From the NCBI GenBank assembly GCA_001773975.1, contig MEYI01000002.1:6253-12473 (forward strand): a stretch of 6,221 nucleotides of DNA, written 5' to 3'. The stretch is from Candidatus Azambacteria bacterium RBG_16_47_10 (GTDB taxonomy: Bacteria > Patescibacteriota > Minisyncoccia > GWC2-36-17 > WO2-46-25). Positions 1-6,221 of the stretch are shown here, one piece after another. Position 1 is the first letter of the stretch. Every line of letters starts with the position of its first letter. The notes under the pieces were generated by a model. That model saw nothing but the letters and a program-made list of their open reading frames with translations. It searched no databases and was not told the origin of the DNA. A program made the translations under genes and the position numbers.

Positions 1-13
1 AACCGAAAAGGGA

Positions 14-40
14 TTTGTTTTTTTGTCTTTCCTTTTTATT
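14..40 (+). other. T-rich tract upstream of the rpoB promoter
   Basis: Of these 27 bases, almost all are pyrimidines, with T7 at 18-24 and T5 at 33-37. Measured from a start site near base 67 (set by the TATAAT at 55-60), the tract spans about -53 to -27. That covers the -35 region and the place where an UP element would contact the alpha subunit C-terminal domain. No good -35 hexamer lies at the usual 16-18 base spacing. The best TTGACA-like match, TTGTCT at 23-28, is 26 bases from the -10 box, which is too far. The tract may be an UP-like element, or the U-tail of a terminator whose stem lies mostly before base 1. AAAAGG at 6-11 can pair with CCTTTT at 31-36, but the loop is 19 bases and the stem weak. 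Confidence 0.3.
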
Positions 41-54
41 ACTAACCGCGAATT

Positions 55-60
55 TATAAT
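55..60 (+). promoter_or_regulatory. Perfect -10 box (TATAAT) for rpoBC, leaderless geometry
   Basis: The hexamer TATAAT matches the housekeeping sigma-70/SigA -10 consensus at all six positions. It is followed by nine bases, TATCACACA, and then the rpoB ATG at 70. Transcription normally begins about 6-9 bases after the -10 box, so the predicted start is A67, A69 or A70 itself, and the leader would be 0-3 bases. No extended -10 TG is present and the -35 region is poor, so recognition would rest on the -10 box plus perhaps the T-rich tract upstream. A weaker alternative is TTGTTT at 15-20 with TATTAC at 37-42, spacer 16, which would give a leader of about 20 bases. The hexamer is seen directly; promoter activity is inferred. 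Confidence 0.6.
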
Positions 61-69
61 TATCACACA

Positions 70-3000
70 ATGAACGCCACAAAAAAGACAAAGCTTTTTT
101 CTTCATTAGAAGCGCCGGCGATTGCGCTTCCGAATTTGGTTGAGGCGCAGTTGAACTCATACCAATGGTTCATCGAGAAAGGGTTACGGGAGTTGTTCGA
201 CGAAGTTTCGCCGATCAAGGACTACTCCGGCAAAGACCTCGCATTGTCATTTTTGGATTATTATTTCGACGAGCCTAAGAACAGCGAGCGAAAGGCAAAA
301 GAACACGGACTTTCCTATGAAGCGCCGCTGCGCGTGAAAGTGCGTCTCGAAAATAAGAAGGGCGGGGAGATCAAAGACCAAGAGATCTATCTTGGTGATT
401 TCCCGATCATGACCAAGCGCGGTACGTTCATCGTGAATGGCGTTGAGCGCGTGATCGTTTCTCAGATCATCCGTTCCTCGGGTGTGTTCTTTACCGCGGA
501 GATGATCAAAGGCAAGAAGGCGTTCGGCGCAAAGATCATCCCGAGCCGCGGCGCGTGGATCGAATTTGAAACCGATGCAGACGGCGCGATCAATGTGCGC
601 ATCGACCGCAAGCGAAAGATGCCGGTATCAACATTGTTCCGCATTTTCGGATTCAAGGACAATGATGAGATCATGAAGGCGTTTGCGGATATCGATCCAG
701 ATGGCACGCACATGGACGCAACACTTAAGAAAGATCTTTCAGAAACGGCAGAGGACAGCTATTTGGAAATATACAAACGCATCCGCCCGGGAGACCCGGT
801 AACGGCAGAGAGCGCAAAGCAGTTGATCGACGGCATGTTCTTCTCGCTTACAAAATACGATCTTTCAGATGTCGGGCGATACAAGTTGAGCATCCGTCTG
901 TATGGCGAACCATCAGAGAAGATGCGCACCCGCGATATCAAGGCGGAAGAGCGGTTGTTGAATAAAAAAGACCTCACGTTGATCGTGCGGGAGATTATTC
1001 GCTTGAACACGACACCGCATGCGATGCCGGATGACGTTGATCATTTAGGAAATCGCCGCGTGAAATCAGTTGGCGAATTGCTGCAAGGAAAATTGCGTGT
1101 CGGATTTACCCGTATCGAACGTATCGTGAAGGATCGCATGAGCACGCTTGATGTATTCACATTAACCCCGTCACAGTTGGTGAACGTGCGTCCGTTGATG
1201 GCGGCGGTAAAAGAATTTTTCACATCATATCAGTTGTCGCAGTTCATGGACCAGATCAATCCGCTTGCGGAGCTGGAACATAAGCGACGTCTCTCGGCAC
1301 TCGGCCCGGGCGGTTTGACGCGCGAGCGAGCAGGCTTTGAAGTGCGCGATGTGCATCCGTCTCACTATGGCCGTATTTGCCCCATTGAAACTCCGGAAGG
1401 CCCGAACATCGGTTTGGTGGGCCATTTGGCATCACATGCACGCGTCAATAAATATGGCTTCATCGAAACACCGTATCGCCGCGTGAAGAACGCAAAGATC
1501 ACAGATGAGATCGTGCATTTGGATGCATCGGAAGGCGACCGTTATGTCATCGCGGCGGCAGACGTAGGACTTGATAAAAATGGCAAGATCATCGAAGAGA
1601 CCGTTGGTGCGCGTATTAAAGGCACGCCGGGACTTATCAGTGCAGAGGAAATTGATTTTATCGATGTTGCTCCAAATCAGTTCATTTCTGTCGCGGCGAG
1701 TTTTATTCCGTTCTTGGAACATGATGATGCAAACCGCGCATTGATGGGTTCGAACATGCAGAGACAGGCGGTGCCATGCATCCGTCAGGAGGCACCCTTG
1801 GTTTCTACCGGCGCGGAAGATAAGGCGGCGCATGACTCAGGTCAGGTTGTTGTTGCGGAAGAAGACGGCGAGGTTGTTTCTGTTGATGCCGATCATGTGA
1901 CGATCAAGCCGGCGAAAGGAAAGGAAGAAGACAAGAAATACGAATTCCATTCATTCGTCCGGTCAAACCAGTACTCAAGCTTGTCCCAGCAGCCGACGGT
2001 TGTAAAAGGCATGAAGGTGAAGAGAGGCGATGTGCTTGCAGACGGCAGTGCAACGGACAACGGGGTGATGGCATTAGGCCAGAACCTTGTGGTGGCATTT
2101 CTTTCTTTCTCAGGCAGCAACTATGAAGATGCCATCATTATTTCAGAACGACTCGTAGAGGATGATCGATTCACTTCAATTCACATAGAAGATTTTTCTG
2201 TTGATGTTCGAGATACGAAACTCGGTCCCGAGATCACCACATACGATATCCCGAATGTCGGCGAAGATCGATTAAAAGATCTCGATGAAGAGGGTGTCGT
2301 CCGTATCGGCGCGGAAGCGGACTCAAATGATATTTTGGTCGGTAAGATCTCACCGAAAGGCGAGGCCGATCTTACGCCGGAGGAGCGCTTGTTGCGCGCG
2401 ATATTCGGCGAGCATGCACGCGAGGTGAAGGATACCTCACTGCGCTTGCCGCATGGAAAGCGCGGGCGTGTTGTGGGCGTGAAAACATTCTCACGCGACC
2501 GCGGTGATAAGCTCCCGTCGGGCGTCATTAAAAGCATTCGTGTGGAGATCGCACAGTTACGTAAGATCGCGGTCGGCGACAAACTCGCGGGACGCCACGG
2601 CAATAAAGGTGTTATTTCAAAGATCCTGCCGGTGGAAGATATGCCATATCTCGAAGATGGGTCACCGGTGGACATTATTTTAAATCCGCTTGGTGTCGCG
2701 TCCCGTATGAATATCGGGCAGATATTGGAAACACATCTTGGCTGGGCGGCATTGAAGCTCGGCTATCGAGCGATCACGCCATCCATGGCAGGCGCGTCCG
2801 AAGATGATATTAAAAATGAACTGGAAGCCGCGGGTATTCCACGCGATGGCAAGGTATGGTTGTACGACGGCAGAACGGGTGAGAAGTTCGATCAACCGGT
2901 GACGGTGGGTGTCATGTATATCTTGAAACTGAACCACTTGGTGGAAGACAAGATCCACATGCGGTCTATTGGTCCATACTCATTGATCACGCAGCAGCCG

Positions 3001-3288
3001 TTGGGCGGTAAGGCGCAATTCGGCGGCCAGCGGTTGGGGGAAATGGAAGTATGGGCGCTTGAAGGATATGGTGCCGCATACACGCTCCAGGAAATGTTGA
3101 CCATTAAATCAGACGATGTCGTGGGGCGAACCGCGGCATACGATTCGATCATTCGCGGAGAGAAAATAAAGAATCCGAATATCCCTGCTTCGTTCCATGT
3201 GTTAGTGAACGAACTCAAGTCGCTGGGATTAGCGGTGACCTTCGGCGGCGAGCAGCGCGAAGCGAGCGAGGATGACGAAAACGCATAA
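70..3288 (+). CDS. rpoB: DNA-directed RNA polymerase subunit beta (complete)
   Basis: Beta subunit of core RNA polymerase, which with beta-prime forms the active cleft for RNA synthesis in the cytoplasm. The 1072 residues are compact compared with 1342 in E. coli. Spacing between aligned motifs shows that both large E. coli insertions are absent, about 106 residues before the rifampicin region and about 100 after the flap. Landmarks in order are ERVIVSQ (126-132), the rifampicin region (about 385-417: D394, H404, R407, S409), ETPEGPNIGLV (440-450), NMQRQAVP (562-569), the acidic pair E686-D687, the flap-tip helix with sigma-contacting L774, L775, I778 and F779, K838 and K846 in KLAGRHGNKG, and C-terminal GGKAQFGGQRLGEMEVWALE (979-998). 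The ATG at 70 is preferred because an in-frame TAA lies at 43-45, no ATG/GTG/TTG lies between, and the next Met is inside conserved sequence. No Shine-Dalgarno is present. Conserved positions differ at S137, the STGAE motif and S683. The stop is TAA, and rpoC follows after 19 bases. Identity is essentially certain. Confidence 0.99.
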   Translation: MNATKKTKLFSSLEAPAIALPNLVEAQLNSYQWFIEKGLRELFDEVSPIKDYSGKDLALSFLDYYFDEPKNSERKAKEHGLSYEAPLRVKVRLENKKGGEIKDQEIYLGDFPIMTKRGTFIVNGVERVIVSQIIRSSGVFFTAEMIKGKKAFGAKIIPSRGAWIEFETDADGAINVRIDRKRKMPVSTLFRIFGFKDNDEIMKAFADIDPDGTHMDATLKKDLSETAEDSYLEIYKRIRPGDPVTAESAKQLIDGMFFSLTKYDLSDVGRYKLSIRLYGEPSEKMRTRDIKAEERLLNKKDLTLIVREIIRLNTTPHAMPDDVDHLGNRRVKSVGELLQGKLRVGFTRIERIVKDRMSTLDVFTLTPSQLVNVRPLMAAVKEFFTSYQLSQFMDQINPLAELEHKRRLSALGPGGLTRERAGFEVRDVHPSHYGRICPIETPEGPNIGLVGHLASHARVNKYGFIETPYRRVKNAKITDEIVHLDASEGDRYVIAAADVGLDKNGKIIEETVGARIKGTPGLISAEEIDFIDVAPNQFISVAASFIPFLEHDDANRALMGSNMQRQAVPCIRQEAPLVSTGAEDKAAHDSGQVVVAEEDGEVVSVDADHVTIKPAKGKEEDKKYEFHSFVRSNQYSSLSQQPTVVKGMKVKRGDVLADGSATDNGVMALGQNLVVAFLSFSGSNYEDAIIISERLVEDDRFTSIHIEDFSVDVRDTKLGPEITTYDIPNVGEDRLKDLDEEGVVRIGAEADSNDILVGKISPKGEADLTPEERLLRAIFGEHAREVKDTSLRLPHGKRGRVVGVKTFSRDRGDKLPSGVIKSIRVEIAQLRKIAVGDKLAGRHGNKGVISKILPVEDMPYLEDGSPVDIILNPLGVASRMNIGQILETHLGWAALKLGYRAITPSMAGASEDDIKNELEAAGIPRDGKVWLYDGRTGEKFDQPVTVGVMYILKLNHLVEDKIHMRSIGPYSLITQQPLGGKAQFGGQRLGEMEVWALEGYGAAYTLQEMLTIKSDDVVGRTAAYDSIIRGEKIKNPNIPASFHVLVNELKSLGLAVTFGGEQREASEDDENA
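81..100 (+). repeat. Short A/T inverted repeat just inside rpoB
   Basis: AAAAAAG at 81-87 is the exact inverted complement of CTTTTTT at 94-100, with ACAAAG as a six-base loop. This seven-pair hairpin has six A-U pairs and one G-C pair, so it is thermodynamically weak. It spans codons 4-11. If transcription starts near 67-70, it sits at about +12 to +34, inside the ribosome footprint of a leaderless mRNA. It also contains A_AAA_AAG in the reading frame. It may be only a product of lysine and phenylalanine codons; no function is claimed. Confidence 0.3.
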
Positions 3289-3307
3289 TTTATTTTACCA
3301 AACCACT
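3289..3307 (+). other. rpoB-rpoC intergenic spacer lacking a Shine-Dalgarno
   Basis: These 19 bases separate the rpoB TAA from the rpoC ATG. They contain no G at all, and the G-free stretch runs from 3284 to 3307, so no purine-rich ribosome binding site is possible in the normal window. There is no terminator hairpin, which fits co-transcription of the two genes. The AT-rich stretch offers weak -10-like hexamers (CATAAT at 3284-3289 and TATTTT at 3291-3296), but neither has a -35 partner. Translation of rpoC probably depends on coupling to rpoB termination or on an unstructured A/U/C-rich initiation region. Confidence 0.6.
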
Positions 3308-6221
3308 ATGCTTAAAGTCTCAGATTTCAAATCAATGAAGATACAGCTTGCTTCGCCGGAGGAGATACTCCGATGGTCACACGGCGAGGTGACAAAATCG
3401 GAAACCATCAACTACCGTACTCAGCGTGCGGAAAAAGACGGGTTGTTCTGTGAAAAGATATTCGGTCCTGAAAAGGACTGGGAATGTTATTGCGGAAAAT
3501 ACAAGAAGATCCGATACAAGGGCGTAGTCTGCGATAAGTGCGGTGTCGAAGTGACACGCTCTATCGTACGTCGTGAGCGGATGGGGCATATCAAACTGGC
3601 GGCGCCTGTCGCGCATGTGTGGTTCTTGCGCGGGGTGCCGTCAAAGATCGGCGCATTACTTGATATTCCACTCCATCAGCTCGAGAAAGTTACCTATTTT
3701 GCGTCATACATCATCACGGAGGTCAATGAAACATTGAAGAAGCAGAAGATCGATGAACTCGCGAAGGAATACAGCGTGAAGATCAAGCAGGAATCAGATC
3801 CTACCAAGAAGGAAGCATTGAAGGCCGCATACGACAAAGCAAATAGTGAGCTCAAGAGTCTTCGTCCGATCCAGATCTTGTCCGAGAGTGAGTATTATGA
3901 AGTAAGCTTGAAATACGGCGAAATGTTCAAGGCGGGCATCGGTGCGGAAGCGATCAAGAGCATCGTTGATACGCTTGATCTTGCCGCACTCGCAAAGGAA
4001 GTTGAGGAGGAGCTTAAAGCGAACGAGCATTCCGCACAGAAAGTGAAGATCTTGAAACGCTATAAACTGGTGCACGGCCTTTTGAATTCCGGTACGAATC
4101 CAAGCTGGATGTTTCTCTCCGTATTACCGGTCATGCCGCCGGATCTCCGTCCTATGGTGCAGTTGGATGGCGGACGGTATGCATCAAGCGATCTGAACGA
4201 TCTCTACCGCCGCATCATCAATCGTAATAATCGGTTGAAGAAGTTGCTTGAATTGAATGCGCCGGAAGTGATCGTGCGCAATGAAAAGCGCATGTTGCAG
4301 GAAGCGGTTGATGCGCTTATCGATAATTCCGCACGCAAAGGCCAAGCGGTCATGGCGGCCACCGGCCAGAAGCGCCAGCTACGCTCGCTTGCAGATATGT
4401 TGAAGGGTAAGTCAGGGCGGTTCCGCCAAAATCTCTTGGGTAAGCGCGTGGATTATTCAGGACGCTCCGTTATCGTTGTAGGACCGGAACTGAAATTGAA
4501 TCAGTGTGGTTTGCCGAAGAACATGGCACTCGAATTGTTCAAGCCGTTCGTTATTCAGCAGATCATTGAGCGAGGGCTCGCGCATAACATCAAAGGCGCG
4601 GGGTATCTCATTGAAGAGGCGTCGGATGTCGTGTGGGAAATTTTGGAAGATGTTATTCGCGGCAAGCACGTGTTGCTCAACCGCGCACCGACCTTGCATC
4701 GTTTGGGTATTCAGGCGTTCCAGCCGATTTTGATCGAAGGCATGGCGATTCGCATTCATCCGATGGTCTGCGATGCGTTCAACGCGGACTTCGACGGCGA
4801 CCAAATGGCGGTACATTTACCGATCACCGAAGAAGCACAGGCAGAAGCACGGGAGATCATGTTATCCGCAAAGAATTTGCTCAAGCCGGCGAATGGCGAT
4901 CCGATCACGGTGCCGACAAAGGATATTGTATTGGGCTGTTACTTTCTTACTGCGATCAAAGAAGGGGTGAAGGGCGAAGGAAGGCTGTTTTCATCAAAGA
5001 ATGAAGCGGTGCTCGCGTATGATTTCGGTGTTGTCGATATCAATGCAAAAGTAAAAATATTCATCAAAGAAAAAGAAGAGCGGGAAGATGAGAATAATCC
5101 GTATCTTGAGACATCGGTCGGGCGCGTTATTTTCAACTGGGCGCTTGGTGCAGCGACAAAAAAGTTTTTGAATCGTGAGCTTGGTAAGCGAGATCTGGAA
5201 GCGCTTGTTGCAGAGATCATCGATCAATTCGGTGTCGAAACAACCGTAGCGGTGCTTGATATCATGAAGCGATTGGGCTTTGAATATGCAACGCGCTCAG
5301 GTATTTCCTGGGGCATGGATGATCTGCGCGTTCCGGAAAATAAGCCAAAGGTACTTGCGGGAGCGGAGAAGGAAGTGGATGAGATTACGAAACAGTATGA
5401 AAACGGTTTACTAACCGACAACGAGCGATATAGCAGGGTTGTGCAGGTATGGAACCGTGCAAAGATCGAGATCGGAAAGCAGGTGCCTCCATCACTCGAA
5501 AAGCATAGCTCGGTATATTCCATTTTACGCTCACGTGCGCGCGGTTCCGAGGCACAGTTGATCCAGATGGCAGGCATGAAAGGGCCGGTGGTGAATCCGT
5601 CCGGTCAGATCATCGAGTTGCCGATCAAGAAGTCATACAAAGAAGGTCTTGGCATCCTGGAGTACTTTATTTCTACGCACGGCGCGCGAAAGGGTACTGC
5701 AGATACCGCATTGCGTACCGCGTCAGCAGGGTATTTGACCCGTAAGCTCGTGGATGTCGTGCAGGATGTCATCATCAAAGAAGAGGATTGCGGAGACACG
5801 AAGGGCTCAATGCTCTTGCGAAAAGATGCGGAAGCGATCAGTCAGGATTTTTCGAAGAAAATTTTCGGACGTTTTCTGCTTGAAGATGTGATCAATGGAA
5901 ATAATGTTATCGCGAAAGCGGGGGATGTTGTTACAAAAAAGATCGCGGAAGCAATTGCCAACACACCGGTGAGTGAAGTAAAGGTTCGCTCAGTGCTTTC
6001 ATGCAAGACTATCGATGGTATGTGTCAGAAATGTTACGGTTTTGATCTTGGCGTGAATGACGTGGTGCGCATCGGATCACCGGTGGGCGTTGTTGCGGCA
6101 CAGGCGATCGGCGAGCCGGGAACGCAGCTGACCATGCGCACGTTCCATATCGGCGGTGTTGCGGGCGGCGGAGATATTACGCAGGGTTTGCCGCGTGTGG
6201 AAGAAATCTTTGAGGCACGCA
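3308..6221 (+). CDS. rpoC: DNA-directed RNA polymerase subunit beta-prime (3' truncated by window edge)
   Basis: Beta-prime subunit of core RNA polymerase, carrying the catalytic magnesium site, clamp, bridge helix and trigger loop. The frame runs from ATG at 3308 to the last base with no stop: 971 complete codons plus one base, out of perhaps 1200-1250. Landmarks are the N-terminal zinc ribbon C60, C62, C75, C78; the sigma-binding clamp coiled coil from DLNDLYRR (295-302); GKRVDYSGRS (378-387); NRAPTLHR (458-465); catalytic NADFDGD (492-498) with D494, D496, D498; bridge helix from HGARKG (791-796); second zinc site C828, C899, C906, C909; and trigger loop MRTFHIGG (943-950). The trigger loop leads directly to DITQGLPRVEEIFEAR, so the large E. 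coli insertion is absent. About 41 extra residues lie in the clamp at roughly 137-189, rich in Lys and Glu. The start is chosen because MLKVSDFKSMKIQLASP fits the usual family N-terminus; an in-frame ATG at 3272 would add 12 residues and overlap rpoB. No Shine-Dalgarno is present. Confidence 0.98.
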   Translation, partial: MLKVSDFKSMKIQLASPEEILRWSHGEVTKSETINYRTQRAEKDGLFCEKIFGPEKDWECYCGKYKKIRYKGVVCDKCGVEVTRSIVRRERMGHIKLAAPVAHVWFLRGVPSKIGALLDIPLHQLEKVTYFASYIITEVNETLKKQKIDELAKEYSVKIKQESDPTKKEALKAAYDKANSELKSLRPIQILSESEYYEVSLKYGEMFKAGIGAEAIKSIVDTLDLAALAKEVEEELKANEHSAQKVKILKRYKLVHGLLNSGTNPSWMFLSVLPVMPPDLRPMVQLDGGRYASSDLNDLYRRIINRNNRLKKLLELNAPEVIVRNEKRMLQEAVDALIDNSARKGQAVMAATGQKRQLRSLADMLKGKSGRFRQNLLGKRVDYSGRSVIVVGPELKLNQCGLPKNMALELFKPFVIQQIIERGLAHNIKGAGYLIEEASDVVWEILEDVIRGKHVLLNRAPTLHRLGIQAFQPILIEGMAIRIHPMVCDAFNADFDGDQMAVHLPITEEAQAEAREIMLSAKNLLKPANGDPITVPTKDIVLGCYFLTAIKEGVKGEGRLFSSKNEAVLAYDFGVVDINAKVKIFIKEKEEREDENNPYLETSVGRVIFNWALGAATKKFLNRELGKRDLEALVAEIIDQFGVETTVAVLDIMKRLGFEYATRSGISWGMDDLRVPENKPKVLAGAEKEVDEITKQYENGLLTDNERYSRVVQVWNRAKIEIGKQVPPSLEKHSSVYSILRSRARGSEAQLIQMAGMKGPVVNPSGQIIELPIKKSYKEGLGILEYFISTHGARKGTADTALRTASAGYLTRKLVDVVQDVIIKEEDCGDTKGSMLLRKDAEAISQDFSKKIFGRFLLEDVINGNNVIAKAGDVVTKKIAEAIANTPVSEVKVRSVLSCKTIDGMCQKCYGFDLGVNDVVRIGSPVGVVAAQAIGEPGTQLTMRTFHIGGVAGGGDITQGLPRVEEIFEAR

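Noticed and set aside
6..37. Possible intrinsic terminator of an upstream gene
   Set aside because: The pairing AAAAGG with CCTTTT leaves a 19-base loop and a stem of mostly A-U pairs, and the T7 run falls inside the loop instead of after the stem. A terminator with its stem before base 1 cannot be excluded.
1432..1833. Antisense open frame of 133 codons inside rpoB
   Set aside because: It is Cys- and Arg-rich low-complexity translation opposite conserved beta codons, with no independent support for being a gene.
2181..2675. Antisense open frame of 164 codons inside rpoB
   Set aside because: It lies entirely opposite strongly conserved beta sequence, has no family resemblance I recognise, and is the kind of shadow frame expected opposite a mid-GC coding gene.
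3284..3296. Internal promoter for rpoC (CATAAT or TATTTT)
   Set aside because: The hexamers are only partial matches in a short AT-rich spacer, and the sequence 17 bases upstream shows no -35 resemblance.
4506..5004. Forward open frames of 65-123 codons overlapping rpoC in other frames
   Set aside because: They cover the catalytic NADFDGD region of rpoC, which is clearly coded in the frame beginning at 3308. The alternative products are Arg- and Ser-rich and resemble nothing known to me.
5156..5164. Programmed -1 frameshift at A_AAA_AAG in rpoC (also at 5933-5941)
   Set aside because: Conserved beta-prime sequence continues in the original frame on both sides. I saw no strong downstream hairpin or upstream Shine-Dalgarno-like stimulator, and Thr-Lys-Lys codons produce this string by chance.
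70..6221. Intein, intron or frameshift in rpoB or rpoC
   Set aside because: All conserved motifs occur in order with family-like spacing, apart from the clamp segment of about 41 residues, which lacks intein splice motifs and is far too short. Neither frame is interrupted.
70..6221. TGA recoding as in Gracilibacteria/Absconditabacteria
   Set aside because: No TGA falls in frame in either gene, and glycines use normal GGN codons.

Overview
The window holds the 3' two thirds of a bacterial transcription locus: a complete rpoB (RNA polymerase beta subunit, 70-3288) followed after 19 bases by the first 971 codons of rpoC (beta-prime subunit, 3308 to the window edge), both on the + strand. The two genes encode the catalytic core of one enzyme, and their tight spacing indicates one transcription unit. 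The other long reading frames are shadows of these two genes. No RNA gene, mobile element, CRISPR array, intein or intron is visible.

Layout. Bases 1-69 are a non-coding, T-rich upstream region carrying a perfect TATAAT at 55-60, only 9 bases before the rpoB ATG. That spacing would give a leaderless or nearly leaderless mRNA. rpoB occupies 70-3288. The 19-base gap 3289-3307 has no ribosome binding site, and rpoC starts at 3308. The rpoC frame stays open to the last base, so its stop codon and final roughly 230-280 codons lie outside the window. No upstream gene is visible in the first 69 bases, so the relation to an rplJL cluster cannot be judged.

Organism. The proteins are clearly bacterial. 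Beta lacks both large insertions of the E. coli subunit, and beta-prime lacks the E. coli trigger-loop insertion. Several near-universal motifs are altered, the beta-prime clamp carries an extra lysine-rich helical segment of about 41 residues, and neither gene has a Shine-Dalgarno sequence. Together these suggest a Patescibacteria/CPR lineage, perhaps Parcubacteria-like, with moderate confidence; this is inference, not a database match. Both frames read through under the standard bacterial code. No in-frame TGA is present, which argues against the Gracilibacteria/Absconditabacteria lineages that recode TGA as glycine.

This is an ordinary housekeeping region, and I do not see a new biological system. 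The points most worth checking are the apparently leaderless promoter, the Shine-Dalgarno-free starts of both genes, the beta-prime clamp insertion and several active-site-proximal substitutions.
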